DNA from: Cupriavidus necator A5-1
Lineage (GTDB): Bacteria; Pseudomonadota; Gammaproteobacteria; Burkholderiales; Burkholderiaceae
Assembly (NCBI RefSeq): GCF_000744095.1
Contig: NZ_JQLI01000008.1
Span: 4,216,001 to 4,280,000, forward strand
Length of the DNA: 64,000 nt
Reading direction: 5' to 3'
The translations under genes and the position numbers were made by a program. This document shows, piece after piece, positions 1-8,244 of this stretch. The notes beneath the pieces are model-generated. The model was not told the DNA's origin, ran no database searches, and worked only from the letters and a program-made list of their open reading frames with translations. The first letter of the stretch is position 1, and every line of letters begins with the position of its first letter.

Positions 1-1895
1 TTGCTGGTGAAGAACGGCTCGAACAGGCTGCGCTGGTGGTCGCGCGAGACCTCGGCGCCGTCGTTCCAGACGATCAGCTCGGCATGGTGCTGGTCCAGCG
101 CGTGCGCCAGCAGCCGGATCGAGCCCGGCAGGCGGCTGCAGTAGCGCCAGGCGTTGTCGAGCAGGTTGCCAAGGACCTGCTGCAGTTGCGAGGCGTCGAA
201 CACCACCGGCTGCGCCACGTCCACCGTCAGCCGGATGGCGTTGGCGTTGATGTCGGCGCGGCCCGCCTGGCGGGTCTCGCCGGCGTGCGGGCGGCGCGAG
301 CGCATTTCCAGCCGCCAGCGCTCGACGATCTCCGGCAGCGCCTGCGCCAGGTGCACGGTGCTGCGGCCGGTGCGCGGGCGGCGCGACATCTGCAGCACGT
401 CGGACACCACCTGGTCGAGCCGGCGCACGTTGTCGTTGATGATGCGCAGCAGGCGGGCGTCGATGTCGACGTCGGCGCCGCCGCTGTCTGGCACGCCGGG
501 CTCGCGCCTGCCCGAATCGGCCAACAGCTCACTGGCCTGGCTGATCGCCGCCAGCGGGTTGCGGATCTGGTGCGCGATGCTGGCCACCAGCCGGCCCATC
601 GCGGCCAGCTTTTCCTGCTGCACCTGTTCGGCGATGCGTTCCCAGCTTTCGATATGGACCAGCACGGTGTCGCGCATCTCGCTGCGCAGCAGCGCCTCGT
701 CTTCCTGCGACCAGGCCATGGCCTCGTTCTGGGCGATGGCCAGGCGCAGGCGTGCGGCGGCTTCGGGCGAGAGTTCGTTCCAGGCGGCGGTATCGAGGGC
801 GGTCGGGACGGTGCGGCCGTGCGCGAGCGTCGAGCGCAGCCCGGCCAGCCCCGGCAGCACGAAGCGCAGCCGCAGCCGCGTGTGCTGCATGGTGCCGTCG
901 GCCAGCGCGGTGCCGGACGCCATCGGCAGTAGCTGCAGGATGCGCGGCACATCGTCCTTGCTGCGCAGCCAGTCGCGCAGCATCTCCATCAGCGGCTGCA
1001 GGCGCGGGATGCGGCGCAGGTCGAACAAGACGGCGTCGCCACCGCTGGCGCCCTGCCCTGCAGCGCCACCGAGCCGGCGCGAATAGATCCGTTCATGCGG
1101 CTGCACGCCCAGCAGCACCACCGCCGCCGGGTTGGCCGCCACCACCGCCCCGTTGGCGCGCACCAGCATCACGCCGTCCTGCATGTCGTTGACCATCAGC
1201 CGGTTGACCAGCTGCTGCAACCGCAGCTCCTGCTCGCGCGCCAGCGCCAGCCGTTCCTGCGCGATCTGGCGGTTGGCCAGCATATACATCAGCAGCGCGG
1301 CGATCATGAACACCAGGCCGAACAGACCCGAGCCCAGCAGCCCGGCATCGGCCTGGCGCAGCAGGATGGTGTGGGTGAACGGCCCGCTCATCACCACCAG
1401 CGCGGAGATCGCCGCGGCGAACAGCGCGAACAGCAGGCTGGTCAGGGCCCCGGCTTCCAGCGCCGGCAGCAGGAAGATCATGGCCAGGCCGTCGGCCTGC
1501 GCGTGGGTGCCGTGCCGCGCCAGCACGTGGTAGACCAGAGCCAGCAGCGCCAGGTCGGCCAGCACCTGCACGCGCACGCGCAGATGGAAGTGCCGGCGCC
1601 ACAGCGTGCCGGCCAGCATCGCCAGCGCGATCACCAGGTAGGGCAACGCGACCGTCATGGCCGCCGCATGCTCGACCGCGCCCAGCGCAAACGGCAAGGC
1701 TGCGGCGACGGCCGGGGGCTCGCCGCGCTGCATCAGCGCGTAGCCGACCAGCAGCAGGCCCACGGCCACACGGGTCCAGCAGAAATAGCGCAGCAGGCGC
1801 CAGTGGAAATCGGGCGGTTCGTCCTGGCGCCACAGCTGCGCCAGGCCGCGCCAGGCGTTCAGCCGCTGCCAGCCTGACAGCGCCGGTTCGGTCAT
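1..1895 (-). CDS. pilS: PilS-type sensor histidine kinase (3' end beyond window)
   Basis: Membrane sensor kinase that, with the response regulator PilR, controls type IV pilin transcription. About 631 codons are visible from the ATG at 1895; the gene continues past base 1. The N-terminal 200 or so residues are hydrophobic with several membrane segments. A PAS-like part (ANGAVVAANPAAVVLLG) follows. The dimerisation/phosphoacceptor box reads SIAHQIRNPLAAISQA, with the phosphorylated His at about residue 442. Near the window edge the ATPase N box (WNDGAEV) and F box (LFEPFFTS) are readable; the last glycine box is off the edge. The start overlaps the stop of the small upstream gene by 4 bp, so the two are probably cotranscribed. 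The PilS assignment rests on the architecture (multi-TM, PAS, HisKA) and on the usual neighbours (PP0621 protein, ccsA-like, ffh); pilR should lie just outside. Confidence 0.85.
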   Translation of the reverse strand, partial: MTEPALSGWQRLNAWRGLAQLWRQDEPPDFHWRLLRYFCWTRVAVGLLLVGYALMQRGEPPAVAAALPFALGAVEHAAAMTVALPYLVIALAMLAGTLWRRHFHLRVRVQVLADLALLALVYHVLARHGTHAQADGLAMIFLLPALEAGALTSLLFALFAAAISALVVMSGPFTHTILLRQADAGLLGSGLFGLVFMIAALLMYMLANRQIAQERLALAREQELRLQQLVNRLMVNDMQDGVMLVRANGAVVAANPAAVVLLGVQPHERIYSRRLGGAAGQGASGGDAVLFDLRRIPRLQPLMEMLRDWLRSKDDVPRILQLLPMASGTALADGTMQHTRLRLRFVLPGLAGLRSTLAHGRTVPTALDTAAWNELSPEAAARLRLAIAQNEAMAWSQEDEALLRSEMRDTVLVHIESWERIAEQVQQEKLAAMGRLVASIAHQIRNPLAAISQASELLADSGRREPGVPDSGGADVDIDARLLRIINDNVRRLDQVVSDVLQMSRRPRTGRSTVHLAQALPEIVERWRLEMRSRRPHAGETRQAGRADINANAIRLTVDVAQPVVFDASQLQQVLGNLLDNAWRYCSRLPGSIRLLAHALDQHHAELIVWNDGAEVSRDHQRSLFEPFFTS

Positions 1896-2188
1896 GCGCC
1901 GGGACCGCCGGTGGTGCCGGTGCTGGCTTCGTCAGGGAGATGGCTGCGGCGGCAGTAGTGCAGGCCGCGCCAGGCAATGGCCTCGCCTTGCGGCAGGTGT
2001 ACACCGCAGTGCGCGCACTGGACCATCGGCTCGGCCGCGGCAGGGGCGGCGGCCTCGGCGGCGGCGCGTTGACTGGCTTCGCGCGCGCGCTGCTGCGCGC
2101 GCTGTTGGGCCAGCCGGGCCTCGGCGCGGACGCGCAGCCACCAGAACACACCCAGCACCACGGCCAGCAGGATCAGGATACGTGCCAT
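1892..2188 (-). CDS. PP0621 family small protein with C-terminal Cys motif
   Basis: 98-residue protein of unknown function. One N-terminal membrane segment (about residues 3-20, ILILLAVVLGVFWWL) is followed by an Ala/Arg/Gln-rich linker likely to be helical. The compact C-terminal domain has CAHCG, a later YCRRSH and an intervening LPQGEA, which looks like a small metal-binding knuckle. The gene lies between the ccsA-like gene (6 bp away) and pilS (4-bp ATGA overlap). This order recurs in Burkholderiales, so a link to PilS signalling is possible but unproven. Confidence 0.75.
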   Translation of the reverse strand: MARILILLAVVLGVFWWLRVRAEARLAQQRAQQRAREASQRAAAEAAAPAAAEPMVQCAHCGVHLPQGEAIAWRGLHYCRRSHLPDEASTGTTGGPGA

Positions 2189-2194
2189 GGCAGT

Positions 2195-3145
2195 TCAGAT
2201 GCGGTGCAGCACGACTTCGATCACGAAGCGGCTGCCGACATAGGCCAGCAGCAGGATGCCGAACGAGGCGATGACCCAGCGCAGCGCCACCTTGCCGCGC
2301 CAGCCGCGGAAGATGCGTCCGGCCAGGATGCCGCCGAACATGGCCCACGAGATCAGCGCAAACACGGTCTTGTGGTCGAGCCGGAAGGCGCGGCCAAACA
2401 GTTCCTCGGAGAACAGCAGCCCCGAGGCAATGGTCAGCGTCAGCAGCACGAAGCCGGCGCCGATCAGCCGGAACAGCAGCTTCTCCAGCGTCAGCAGCGG
2501 CGGCAGCAGGTCCAGCCAGCGCCCCAGCCACTGGCTGGGCTGCGGCTCGCTCGGCCGCGCCGGCACGTGGCGGAAGCCGTGCAGGCGCCGTTCGGCCAGC
2601 AGCATCAGGAAGGCGTGGAAGGCCGCCAGCGTGAACAGCCCGTAGGCCACGTTGGCGATGATGAAGTGCAGCTTGAACAGCGGCTGCGCCGCGTAGCCCA
2701 GGATCTGCGAGCCGGGAAAGGCCAGCGGCAACAGGCTGGCGACCAGCGCCACCGGAATCACGATCAGCCCCAGACCCGCCAGTGAGAAGAAGAAGCTCTC
2801 GATCCAGTAGATGCCCACGCCCAGCCACAGCATGGCCGACAGCGCGAAGGCAAAGCCAAACACCATGCGCTCAGCCGGGAAGATGGTTTCATGCAGCAGC
2901 ATGCCGTGGCTGGCCAGCGCCGCCAGCATCAGCACGTGCCACCAGGCCGGGCGCGCTTCGCCGTGCGCGCCGCCCGCCGGGGGGATTCCGCCGCCCGGGC
3001 CGCCGGGGCCGGAAGCAACGAGCACAGCCGAGCCGCCGCCGCCTGCCTGGCCGGCCGCGGTCGCGACCGGATGGCGCGTGGCCCAGCCGTGCCAGGCCAG
3101 GCCGCAATAGAGAAGTGCCGTGAGGGCATACAGTACAATGACCAT
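2195..3145 (-). CDS. CcsA/YpjD-like cytochrome c assembly family membrane protein
   Basis: 316-residue polytopic inner-membrane protein of the cytochrome c assembly (CcsA/HemX/YpjD) family. Eight or so hydrophobic segments are visible. Conserved histidines occur in LHFIIANVAYG, in the following AAFHAFLML helix and in DHKTVFALISWAMFGG, which is typical of this haem-handling family. A Gly/Pro/Ala-rich insert at about residues 32-65 between the first and second helices is low complexity and unlike the rest. The family link to haem or cytochrome assembly is established, but the role of this YpjD-like branch next to ffh is not. It is divergent from ffh, with about 130 bp between the starts. Confidence 0.75.
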   Translation of the reverse strand: MVIVLYALTALLYCGLAWHGWATRHPVATAAGQAGGGGSAVLVASGPGGPGGGIPPAGGAHGEARPAWWHVLMLAALASHGMLLHETIFPAERMVFGFAFALSAMLWLGVGIYWIESFFFSLAGLGLIVIPVALVASLLPLAFPGSQILGYAAQPLFKLHFIIANVAYGLFTLAAFHAFLMLLAERRLHGFRHVPARPSEPQPSQWLGRWLDLLPPLLTLEKLLFRLIGAGFVLLTLTIASGLLFSEELFGRAFRLDHKTVFALISWAMFGGILAGRIFRGWRGKVALRWVIASFGILLLAYVGSRFVIEVVLHRI

Positions 3146-3274
3146 TTACGCAGTTTACCTTAGTGCCCACGGACGGTGGCGGCCGGTTGATCCGGTGCTC
3201 CAGGCCCCCGCGTGAGCCGGTCCTGCCCCGATTTTTCTCCGAGCCCTGCTCCGACCTCTCCCCCAATTCCTGCC

Positions 3275-4669
3275 ATGCTGGACAATCTCACTCAACGCCT
3301 GGCGCGTGTGGTCAAGACCATGCGCGGCGAGGCGCGCCTGACCGAGGCCAACACCGCCGAGATGCTGCGCGAAGTGCGCCTTGCCATGCTCGAAGCCGAC
3401 GTGGCGCTGCCGGTCGTGCGCGAATTCGTCGCCCGCGTCAAGGAAAAGGCATTGGGCGAGGAGGTCGTCACCAGCCTCACCCCGGGCCAGGCCCTGGTCG
3501 GCGTGGTGCAGCGCGAGCTGACTGCCGTGATCGGCGGCGCGGAAGCCGCCGGCGGCAACAACAAGGAAGCCGAGCTGAACCTTGCCGTGCAGCCGCCCGC
3601 CATCATCCTGATGGCCGGCCTGCAGGGTGCCGGTAAAACCACAACCGTGGGCAAGCTGGCCAAGTGGCTCAAGGAAAACAAGAAGAAGAAGGTGCTGACG
3701 GTCTCGTGCGACGTCTACCGCCCCGCCGCTATCGCCCAGCTCAAGACCGTTTCCGAGCAAGTCGGCGCTGACTTCTTCCCGTCGCAGCCCGACCAGAAGC
3801 CGGTCGACATCGCCCGCGCGGCGGTGGACTGGGCACGCAAGCACTACCACGACGTGCTGATCGTCGACACGGCCGGCCGGCTGGGTATCGACGAGTTGAT
3901 GATGCAGGAAATCGCCGCCCTGCACGCCGAGCTGAAGCCCGCCGAAACGCTGTTCGTGGTCGACGCCATGCTCGGCCAGGACGCGGTCAATACCGCCAAG
4001 GCCTTCAACGACACCCTGCCGCTGACCGGCGTGGTGCTGACCAAGCTGGACGGCGATGCCCGCGGTGGCGCGGCGCTGTCGGTGCGCCACATTACCGGCC
4101 GCCCGATCAAGTTCGTCGGCGTCGGCGAAAAGCTCGACGGCCTCGAGCCCTTCTACCCCGATCGCATGGCCCAGCGCATCCTGGGCATGGGCGACATCCT
4201 CGCGCTGGTCGAGGAAGCCCAGCGCGGCGTGGACATGGAAGCGGCCGAGAAGCTGGCCAAGAAGATCAAGAAGACCGGCGACTTCGACCTGGAAGACTTC
4301 AAGGCGCAGATCGGCCAGATGAAGAAGATGGGCGGCATGGCCAGCCTGGTCGACAAGCTGCCGGCGCAGTTCGCCCAGCAGGCGCAGGGCGCCAATATGG
4401 ATCAGGCGGAAAAGCAGGTGGCCCGCATGGAAGGCATCATCAACAGCATGACGCCGACCGAGCGCGCCAAGCCCGAGCTGATCAAGGCCAGCCGCAAGCG
4501 CCGCATCGCCGCGGGCGCCGGCGTGCCGGTGCAGGAAGTGAACCGCCTGCTCAACCAGTTCGACCAGATGCAATCCATGATGAAGAAGCTCAAGGGCGGC
4601 GGCATGATGAAGATGATGCGCCAGATGGGCGCGATGAAGGGCGGCATGAAGGGCCTCTTCAACCGCTAG
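3275..4669 (+). CDS. ffh: Signal recognition particle protein Ffh
   Basis: SRP54 GTPase, 464 residues, which binds signal peptides of nascent membrane proteins together with 4.5S RNA and docks at FtsY. The start is taken as the ATG of MLDNLTQRLARVVKTM, the usual N-domain start; the same frame is open 21 codons further up. The NG domain shows the P-loop GLQGAGKTTTVGKLAKWL, DTAGRLGIDELMM and TKLDGDARGG. The C-terminal M domain is Met-rich (MMKKLKGGGMMKMMRQM). No 4.5S RNA gene was seen here. hpt follows 57 bp downstream on the same strand. Confidence 0.97.
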   Translation: MLDNLTQRLARVVKTMRGEARLTEANTAEMLREVRLAMLEADVALPVVREFVARVKEKALGEEVVTSLTPGQALVGVVQRELTAVIGGAEAAGGNNKEAELNLAVQPPAIILMAGLQGAGKTTTVGKLAKWLKENKKKKVLTVSCDVYRPAAIAQLKTVSEQVGADFFPSQPDQKPVDIARAAVDWARKHYHDVLIVDTAGRLGIDELMMQEIAALHAELKPAETLFVVDAMLGQDAVNTAKAFNDTLPLTGVVLTKLDGDARGGAALSVRHITGRPIKFVGVGEKLDGLEPFYPDRMAQRILGMGDILALVEEAQRGVDMEAAEKLAKKIKKTGDFDLEDFKAQIGQMKKMGGMASLVDKLPAQFAQQAQGANMDQAEKQVARMEGIINSMTPTERAKPELIKASRKRRIAAGAGVPVQEVNRLLNQFDQMQSMMKKLKGGGMMKMMRQMGAMKGGMKGLFNR

Positions 4670-4726
4670 GTACCGGTAAGATCGGCACGCGATCCGCCTC
4701 CCCCGCAAAAGACCAGGAAAGACATC

Positions 4727-5269
4727 ATGATGAGCGCCGTACAGGCCCGCGAGCTGTGGGCCAACTCCGAAGAAATCGTCTCCGCCGAGGAAGTCCAGGC
4801 TGCGCTGGACCGCATGGCGGCCGAGATCACCGTCAAGATGGGCGATGCCTTCCCGCTGGTGCTGTCAGTGATGGGCGGCGCGGTGGTCTTCACCGGCATG
4901 CTGCTGCCCAAGCTGGCCTTCCCGCTGGAGTTCGACTACATCCATCTCTCGCGCTACAACAACAAGACCGTGGGCGGCGAGATGCAGTGGCGCGTGGCCC
5001 CGCGCGAATCGGTCAAGGACCGCGTGGTGCTGGTGCTGGACGACATCCTGGATGAAGGCGAGACCATGGCCGCGATCCGCGAGCGCATCCTGGACATGGG
5101 TGCCAAGGAATTCCACGCTGCGGTGCTGTGCGAGAAGACGCTGACCAAGATCAAGCCCATGCACCCGGACTTCTGCGGCTTTACGGTGCCAGACCGCTAT
5201 GTGTTTGGGTGCGGCATGGATGCCAAGGGGTACTGGCGCAATCTGGGGGCGATCCGCGCGCTGGTCTGA
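4727..5269 (+). CDS. hpt: Hypoxanthine-guanine phosphoribosyltransferase
   Basis: 180-residue purine salvage enzyme that converts hypoxanthine or guanine plus PRPP to IMP or GMP. The PRPP-binding signature VLVLDDILDEGETMAAI is in the middle of the protein, and the flexible-loop part HLSRYNNKTVGGEM precedes it. Two adjacent ATG codons (4727 and 4730) are possible starts. An AGGAAAG ribosome-binding site lies just upstream. The family is of the hypoxanthine-preferring (Hpt/TilS-linked) length. Confidence 0.9.
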   Translation: MMSAVQARELWANSEEIVSAEEVQAALDRMAAEITVKMGDAFPLVLSVMGGAVVFTGMLLPKLAFPLEFDYIHLSRYNNKTVGGEMQWRVAPRESVKDRVVLVLDDILDEGETMAAIRERILDMGAKEFHAAVLCEKTLTKIKPMHPDFCGFTVPDRYVFGCGMDAKGYWRNLGAIRALV

Positions 5270-5280
5270 TCAGGTGAATA

Positions 5281-5302
5281 CAGGCACCCGCCCGGGTGCC
5301 TG
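5281..5302. terminator. Perfect GC hairpin between convergent hpt and lysE-like genes
   Basis: The arms CAGGCACCCG and CGGGTGCCTG are perfectly complementary with a 2-base loop. The hairpin lies 12 bp after the hpt stop and 15 bp after the stop of the convergent exporter gene. No T-run follows on either strand, so it may be a weak or Rho-assisted bidirectional terminator. Confidence 0.4.
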
Positions 5303-5316
5303 CCCCGGCGCCCGCT

Positions 5317-5931
5317 TCAGGCGTCCAGGATCGGCCACAACGAGGCCAGCAACAGCACGGCCATGCCGATATTGAAGGCGCGCAGCACCCGCGGGCGCGC
5401 CAGCCAGCGCCGCAGCGCCGAGCCGCACAGCGCCCACATCGCCACGCTCGGCAGGTTGACCACGCCGAAGATTCCCGCCAGCATCAAGACGTTGAGCCAC
5501 AGGTTGCCGTGCAGCACGTAGGTGCTGCACGCGCCCACCGCCATCACCCACGCCTTGGGATTGACCCACTGGAACGCCGCGGCGGCCAGGAAGCCCATCG
5601 GCTGACCGACTTTCTGGTCCTGCACGCCGCCGGAGGTGGCGAGCTTCCACGCCAGCCACACCAGGTAGACCGTCGCCACCACGCGCAGCACCTGCCAGGT
5701 CCACGGAAAGGCGTGGAACAGCGATCCCAGCCCCAGCCCGACCAGCGACACCATCAGCGCAAAGCCGATGCTGATGCCAAGCACATGCGGCACGGTGCGC
5801 GCGAAACCGAAGTTCACGCCCGAGGCGAGGACCATGGTGTTGTTGGGACCGGGGGTGATCGACGACACCAGCGCAAAGCCGGCAAACGCGGCAAAGACAC
5901 CGGTGCCGGCGGCGAGTTGGGACACTTCCAT
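5317..5931 (-). CDS. LysE/RhtB family amino-acid exporter
   Basis: 204-residue inner-membrane transporter of the LysE superfamily, which exports amino acids or related metabolites. The N-terminal signature SSITPGPNNTMVLASGVNFG and the following GISIGFALMVSLVGLGLG are characteristic, and about six membrane segments are visible. The substrate cannot be told from sequence. A palindromic GTAC-rich site lies about 45-60 bp upstream of the start; exporters of this family are often controlled by a divergent regulator, but none is intact here. Confidence 0.88.
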   Translation of the reverse strand: MEVSQLAAGTGVFAAFAGFALVSSITPGPNNTMVLASGVNFGFARTVPHVLGISIGFALMVSLVGLGLGSLFHAFPWTWQVLRVVATVYLVWLAWKLATSGGVQDQKVGQPMGFLAAAAFQWVNPKAWVMAVGACSTYVLHGNLWLNVLMLAGIFGVVNLPSVAMWALCGSALRRWLARPRVLRAFNIGMAVLLLASLWPILDA

Positions 5932-5975
5932 GACTGACTCCAGGGCATTCAGGGAATCAGTCTACGGTCAGCGAA

Positions 5976-5992
5976 CGGTACAGTACCGGTAC
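5976..5992. promoter_or_regulatory. Overlapping palindromes upstream of the LysE-type gene
   Basis: GGTACAGTACC (a perfect inverted repeat around one base) overlaps GTACCGGTAC (a perfect palindrome). This 17-bp block lies upstream of the exporter start and is the right size for a dimeric repressor or activator. The protein that would bind is unknown. Confidence 0.4.
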
Positions 5993-6053
5993 ACTTTGAC
6001 GGAAATACGCCGATACAGGGACGCCGCCGGCCGCCGGTCAGTTTGCTTCCGAC

Positions 6054-6275
6054 TTATGGACAAAGATCCACTCCTGGTAGGGCATCGGGCAGCGGCAGCG
6101 CGTCGAAATGCCAGTTGCCTTCCAGCTGATGCGGCGCCAGCGGCGTCAGCCCCAGCAGCGCAGCCACGCGCGGCAGGTGCTGCGGCGACTCGGCCAGCAG
6201 TTCGTCGAGGTAGGCCGACAGGGGCTGCTGGCGCAGGCGCGCCGCATCGCGCCAGGTGTCTTCAAGGGCCTGCAT
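6054..6275 (-). pseudogene. Short ORF, possibly the N-terminal stub of a larger gene
   Basis: 73 codons beginning MQALEDTWRDAARLRQQ. The stretch LPRVAALLGLTPLAP loosely resembles the N-terminal MshEN-type domain found in GspE-like ATPases and some glycosyltransferases, but this is a weak impression. The start lies 4 bp beyond the stop of another fragment on the same strand. The reading frame ends abruptly after GVDLCP, so I read it as the truncated front of a longer gene. An intact small protein is the alternative. Confidence 0.3.
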
Positions 6276-6279
6276 TGCT

Positions 6280-6345
6280 CTACTCCTGGATCGCTCCGGC
6301 CAGCTCGAAGATCGGCATGTAGAGCAGGAACACCGCGGTAGCGGC
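6280..6345 (-). pseudogene. C-terminal remnant of a membrane protein gene
   Basis: Minus-strand frame ending at a TAG at 6280-6282 encodes a hydrophobic tail, roughly AATAVFLLYMPIFELAGA followed by IQE. It resembles the last membrane helix of a bitopic or polytopic protein (a type II secretion F-like C-terminus is one possibility). No start or upstream body is present, because the DNA on the far side belongs to a frame on the other strand. The stop is 4 bp before the next minus-strand start, as in an operon. Confidence 0.3.
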
Positions 6346-6517
6346 CTTGCGCGCCCTCAGGCAGGAAGCCGGGGAGACCGAAGACGACGCCCATCTGCTG
6401 GCGCGCATCGATGCGTTGCTGGCGCTGCTGGGCACCTGGCTCGACGGCTCGCAGCGGCTGGACGATGAGGCGCTGCGCCGGTTGCTACGTCATGGCACGG
6501 TGCAGGATCCGCCTTGA
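6323..6517 (+). pseudogene. C-terminal remnant of an unidentified plus-strand gene
   Basis: An open plus-strand frame without an ATG runs to a TGA at 6515-6517 and reads like real coding sequence (HLLARIDALLALLGTWLDG, then LRRLLRHGTVQDPP). It lacks any 5' part, because the frame is closed by a stop at 6320-6322 inside the opposite-strand membrane remnant. I cannot name the family. It appears to be the 3' end of a gene whose body was lost in the rearrangement that joined these fragments. Confidence 0.3.
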
Positions 6518-6563
6518 GTGGACCGGTGCCGGCAGATAACTCAGCTGACGCTCGCAGGCAGGC

Positions 6564-7466
6564 TCACGCCTCGCTGCGGTATGGTCGTTCGCGCAGCCAT
6601 TTGGTGGCGATCCATTTCTCGCCCGATGCCACCGGCAGGCCGGCGTGCAGCGTGCGGTCGTCGAGCTTGCCGTCGGGCAGCAGGTAGCTGAAGTACACCG
6701 CATTGCCCTGGACCGGCGCCACCTCCAGGCCGACGCGCGGGAACGCGGTGGCGCCGCCCGCTTCGGGCGTGTTCAGGTAGATCACGAGCGTGGCGATGCG
6801 CTGGCCGCCCACGGACAGCTGACGCGCCTCGCCGGGGCGCTGCGGGTTGAAGTAATCGAAGTGCGGCTGGTACTCGCCGCCCGGCTTGTAGTTGAGGATC
6901 TGCAGCCCTTCGCCATGCTCCGCCGGCACGCCGGTGACCGCGGCGATGCGCGCCTCGATGCGCTCGATCAGCGCGTGCTCGCCCACCTGGAACATCGCGC
7001 CCATGCTGGTGCGCGCGTCGATCAGGTTTTCGTCGCCGGTATCCGGGTTGACCACCGGCGAGCGCGCCAGCCGGCCACGCGATAGCGCCACCAGCGCATC
7101 GCACTCCTCGTCGGTCAGCAGTTGCTGGAACAACCGGATGCGCGGCGATGCCAGCCGGAACAGGATCGGGATATCGCGGTCGCCGCCGTGCGCGACGTAG
7201 ACCTGCGGCTCGGCCTTGGCCGCAGCGACGGGAGCCTTGCCGCGCGCCGCCGGCAGCGCAGGGGCGTCGGCTCCCGCGCCCTGGGCGAACGCCGCCGCCA
7301 CGGCCTGGCGCGCAAAGGCATCGTCATAGCCCGAGCGCAGCATCGACAGCACCAGCGCCTCGGCGCCGAAGCCCTGGGCGATATGCCGGGCCAGCCATTG
7401 CTCGAGTTCGGGCGAGGATTCGGTATAGCCGGCCTTGCCGCCGGCAGCGGATGCTTCGCGGATCAT
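6564..7466 (-). CDS. Prolyl 4-hydroxylase-like 2OG-Fe(II) oxygenase
   Basis: 300-residue Fe(II)/2-oxoglutarate-dependent dioxygenase of the prolyl 4-hydroxylase alpha-subunit type. Iron ligands are visible as H192 and D194 (PHFDYFNP) and H274 (RTLHAGLPV), with K284 (GEKW) placed to bind 2-oxoglutarate. The N-terminal 90 residues are Ala-rich and separate from the catalytic core. The ATG at 7466 overlaps the transglycosylase stop by 4 bp (ATGA), so it is translationally coupled to the proS operon. The substrate is not evident. Bacterial members hydroxylate proline in proteins such as EF-Tu or free substrates, so proximity to proS is suggestive only. Confidence 0.85.
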   Translation of the reverse strand: MIREASAAGGKAGYTESSPELEQWLARHIAQGFGAEALVLSMLRSGYDDAFARQAVAAAFAQGAGADAPALPAARGKAPVAAAKAEPQVYVAHGGDRDIPILFRLASPRIRLFQQLLTDEECDALVALSRGRLARSPVVNPDTGDENLIDARTSMGAMFQVGEHALIERIEARIAAVTGVPAEHGEGLQILNYKPGGEYQPHFDYFNPQRPGEARQLSVGGQRIATLVIYLNTPEAGGATAFPRVGLEVAPVQGNAVYFSYLLPDGKLDDRTLHAGLPVASGEKWIATKWLRERPYRSEA

Positions 7467-8239
7467 GAGGGATTGGCGACGCGCCGGGGCGAGAAGGGAT
7501 TGCTTTGGGGTGGCTCGGACACTGGCGCGCGCGGGCGCGACGGGGCGATCTCGGGATCGCCGGCGACGGTGACCGATGCTTCGGAATATTGCCAGCGCTT
7601 CCACGCCGCGAGCACCGCGTTGGGGTACTCCGGCCGGCCGCGGCTGCCGTTGTAGCGGCCCAGAGCCAGGTACAGGTCGCCCTGCTCGCGGTCCAGGTAG
7701 TAGCGCAGGATGGTGCAGCCGTAGCGCAGGTTGCTCTGCAGGTGGAACAGCTTGCGCGCGTCGTTGTCGCCGATGGCGCGCACCCAGAACGGCATCACCT
7801 GCATCAGCCCGCGCGCACCGGCGGAGCTGATCGCGTACTTGCGGAAATTGCTCTCGACCTGGACCAGGCCCAGCACCAGCGCGGGCTCCAGCCCGGCGCG
7901 CTTGGCCTCGTAGTAGGCGGTCTCGATCAGCTCGACGCGGACCTGCGGCTCGGGGATGCGCGAAGACAGGCGCGAGGACATTTCGCCCAGCCATTTCAGG
8001 TAGGCCAGGCGCTCGCCGCCCGAAGCAAAGACCGGCCGTGTGGGCCGGTCGTCGGCAATCGCGGCCGCCAGTGCGCCGCGCACGGAATCGGCCAGGTCTT
8101 CTTCCTTCTGCGCGCCGGCCTGGGCGGCCGTGGCGGCCAGCGCCAGCAGCAGCCCGCCGGCAAAGCGGCGGGCAACGGCCACGGCCTGGCGCCGCGCGGG
8201 GCGTCGGCCGGCGTCGGTCATCCCCGGTGCGGCGCGCAT
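7463..8239 (-). CDS. Lytic transglycosylase (SLT domain)
   Basis: 258-residue periplasmic peptidoglycan lytic transglycosylase. An Arg-rich N-terminus is followed by a hydrophobic segment, GGLLLALAATAAQAGA, that looks like a signal peptide. The SLT domain contains the catalytic Glu (E129, VQVESNFRKYAISSAG) and the family motif GARGLMQVMPFW, then LRYGCTILRYYLD and ALGRYNGSRG. The Pro/Arg-rich C-terminal tail is probably disordered. A second in-frame ATG lies six codons in. It lies 5 bp after proS and overlaps the hydroxylase gene start. Confidence 0.88.
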   Translation of the reverse strand: MRAAPGMTDAGRRPARRQAVAVARRFAGGLLLALAATAAQAGAQKEEDLADSVRGALAAAIADDRPTRPVFASGGERLAYLKWLGEMSSRLSSRIPEPQVRVELIETAYYEAKRAGLEPALVLGLVQVESNFRKYAISSAGARGLMQVMPFWVRAIGDNDARKLFHLQSNLRYGCTILRYYLDREQGDLYLALGRYNGSRGRPEYPNAVLAAWKRWQYSEASVTVAGDPEIAPSRPRAPVSEPPQSNPFSPRRVANPS

Positions 8240-8244
8240 GGCGC

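Noticed and set aside
3212..3274. 21-codon upstream extension of ffh
   Set aside because: Family proteins start at MLDNLTQRL; the extension has the composition of a leader.
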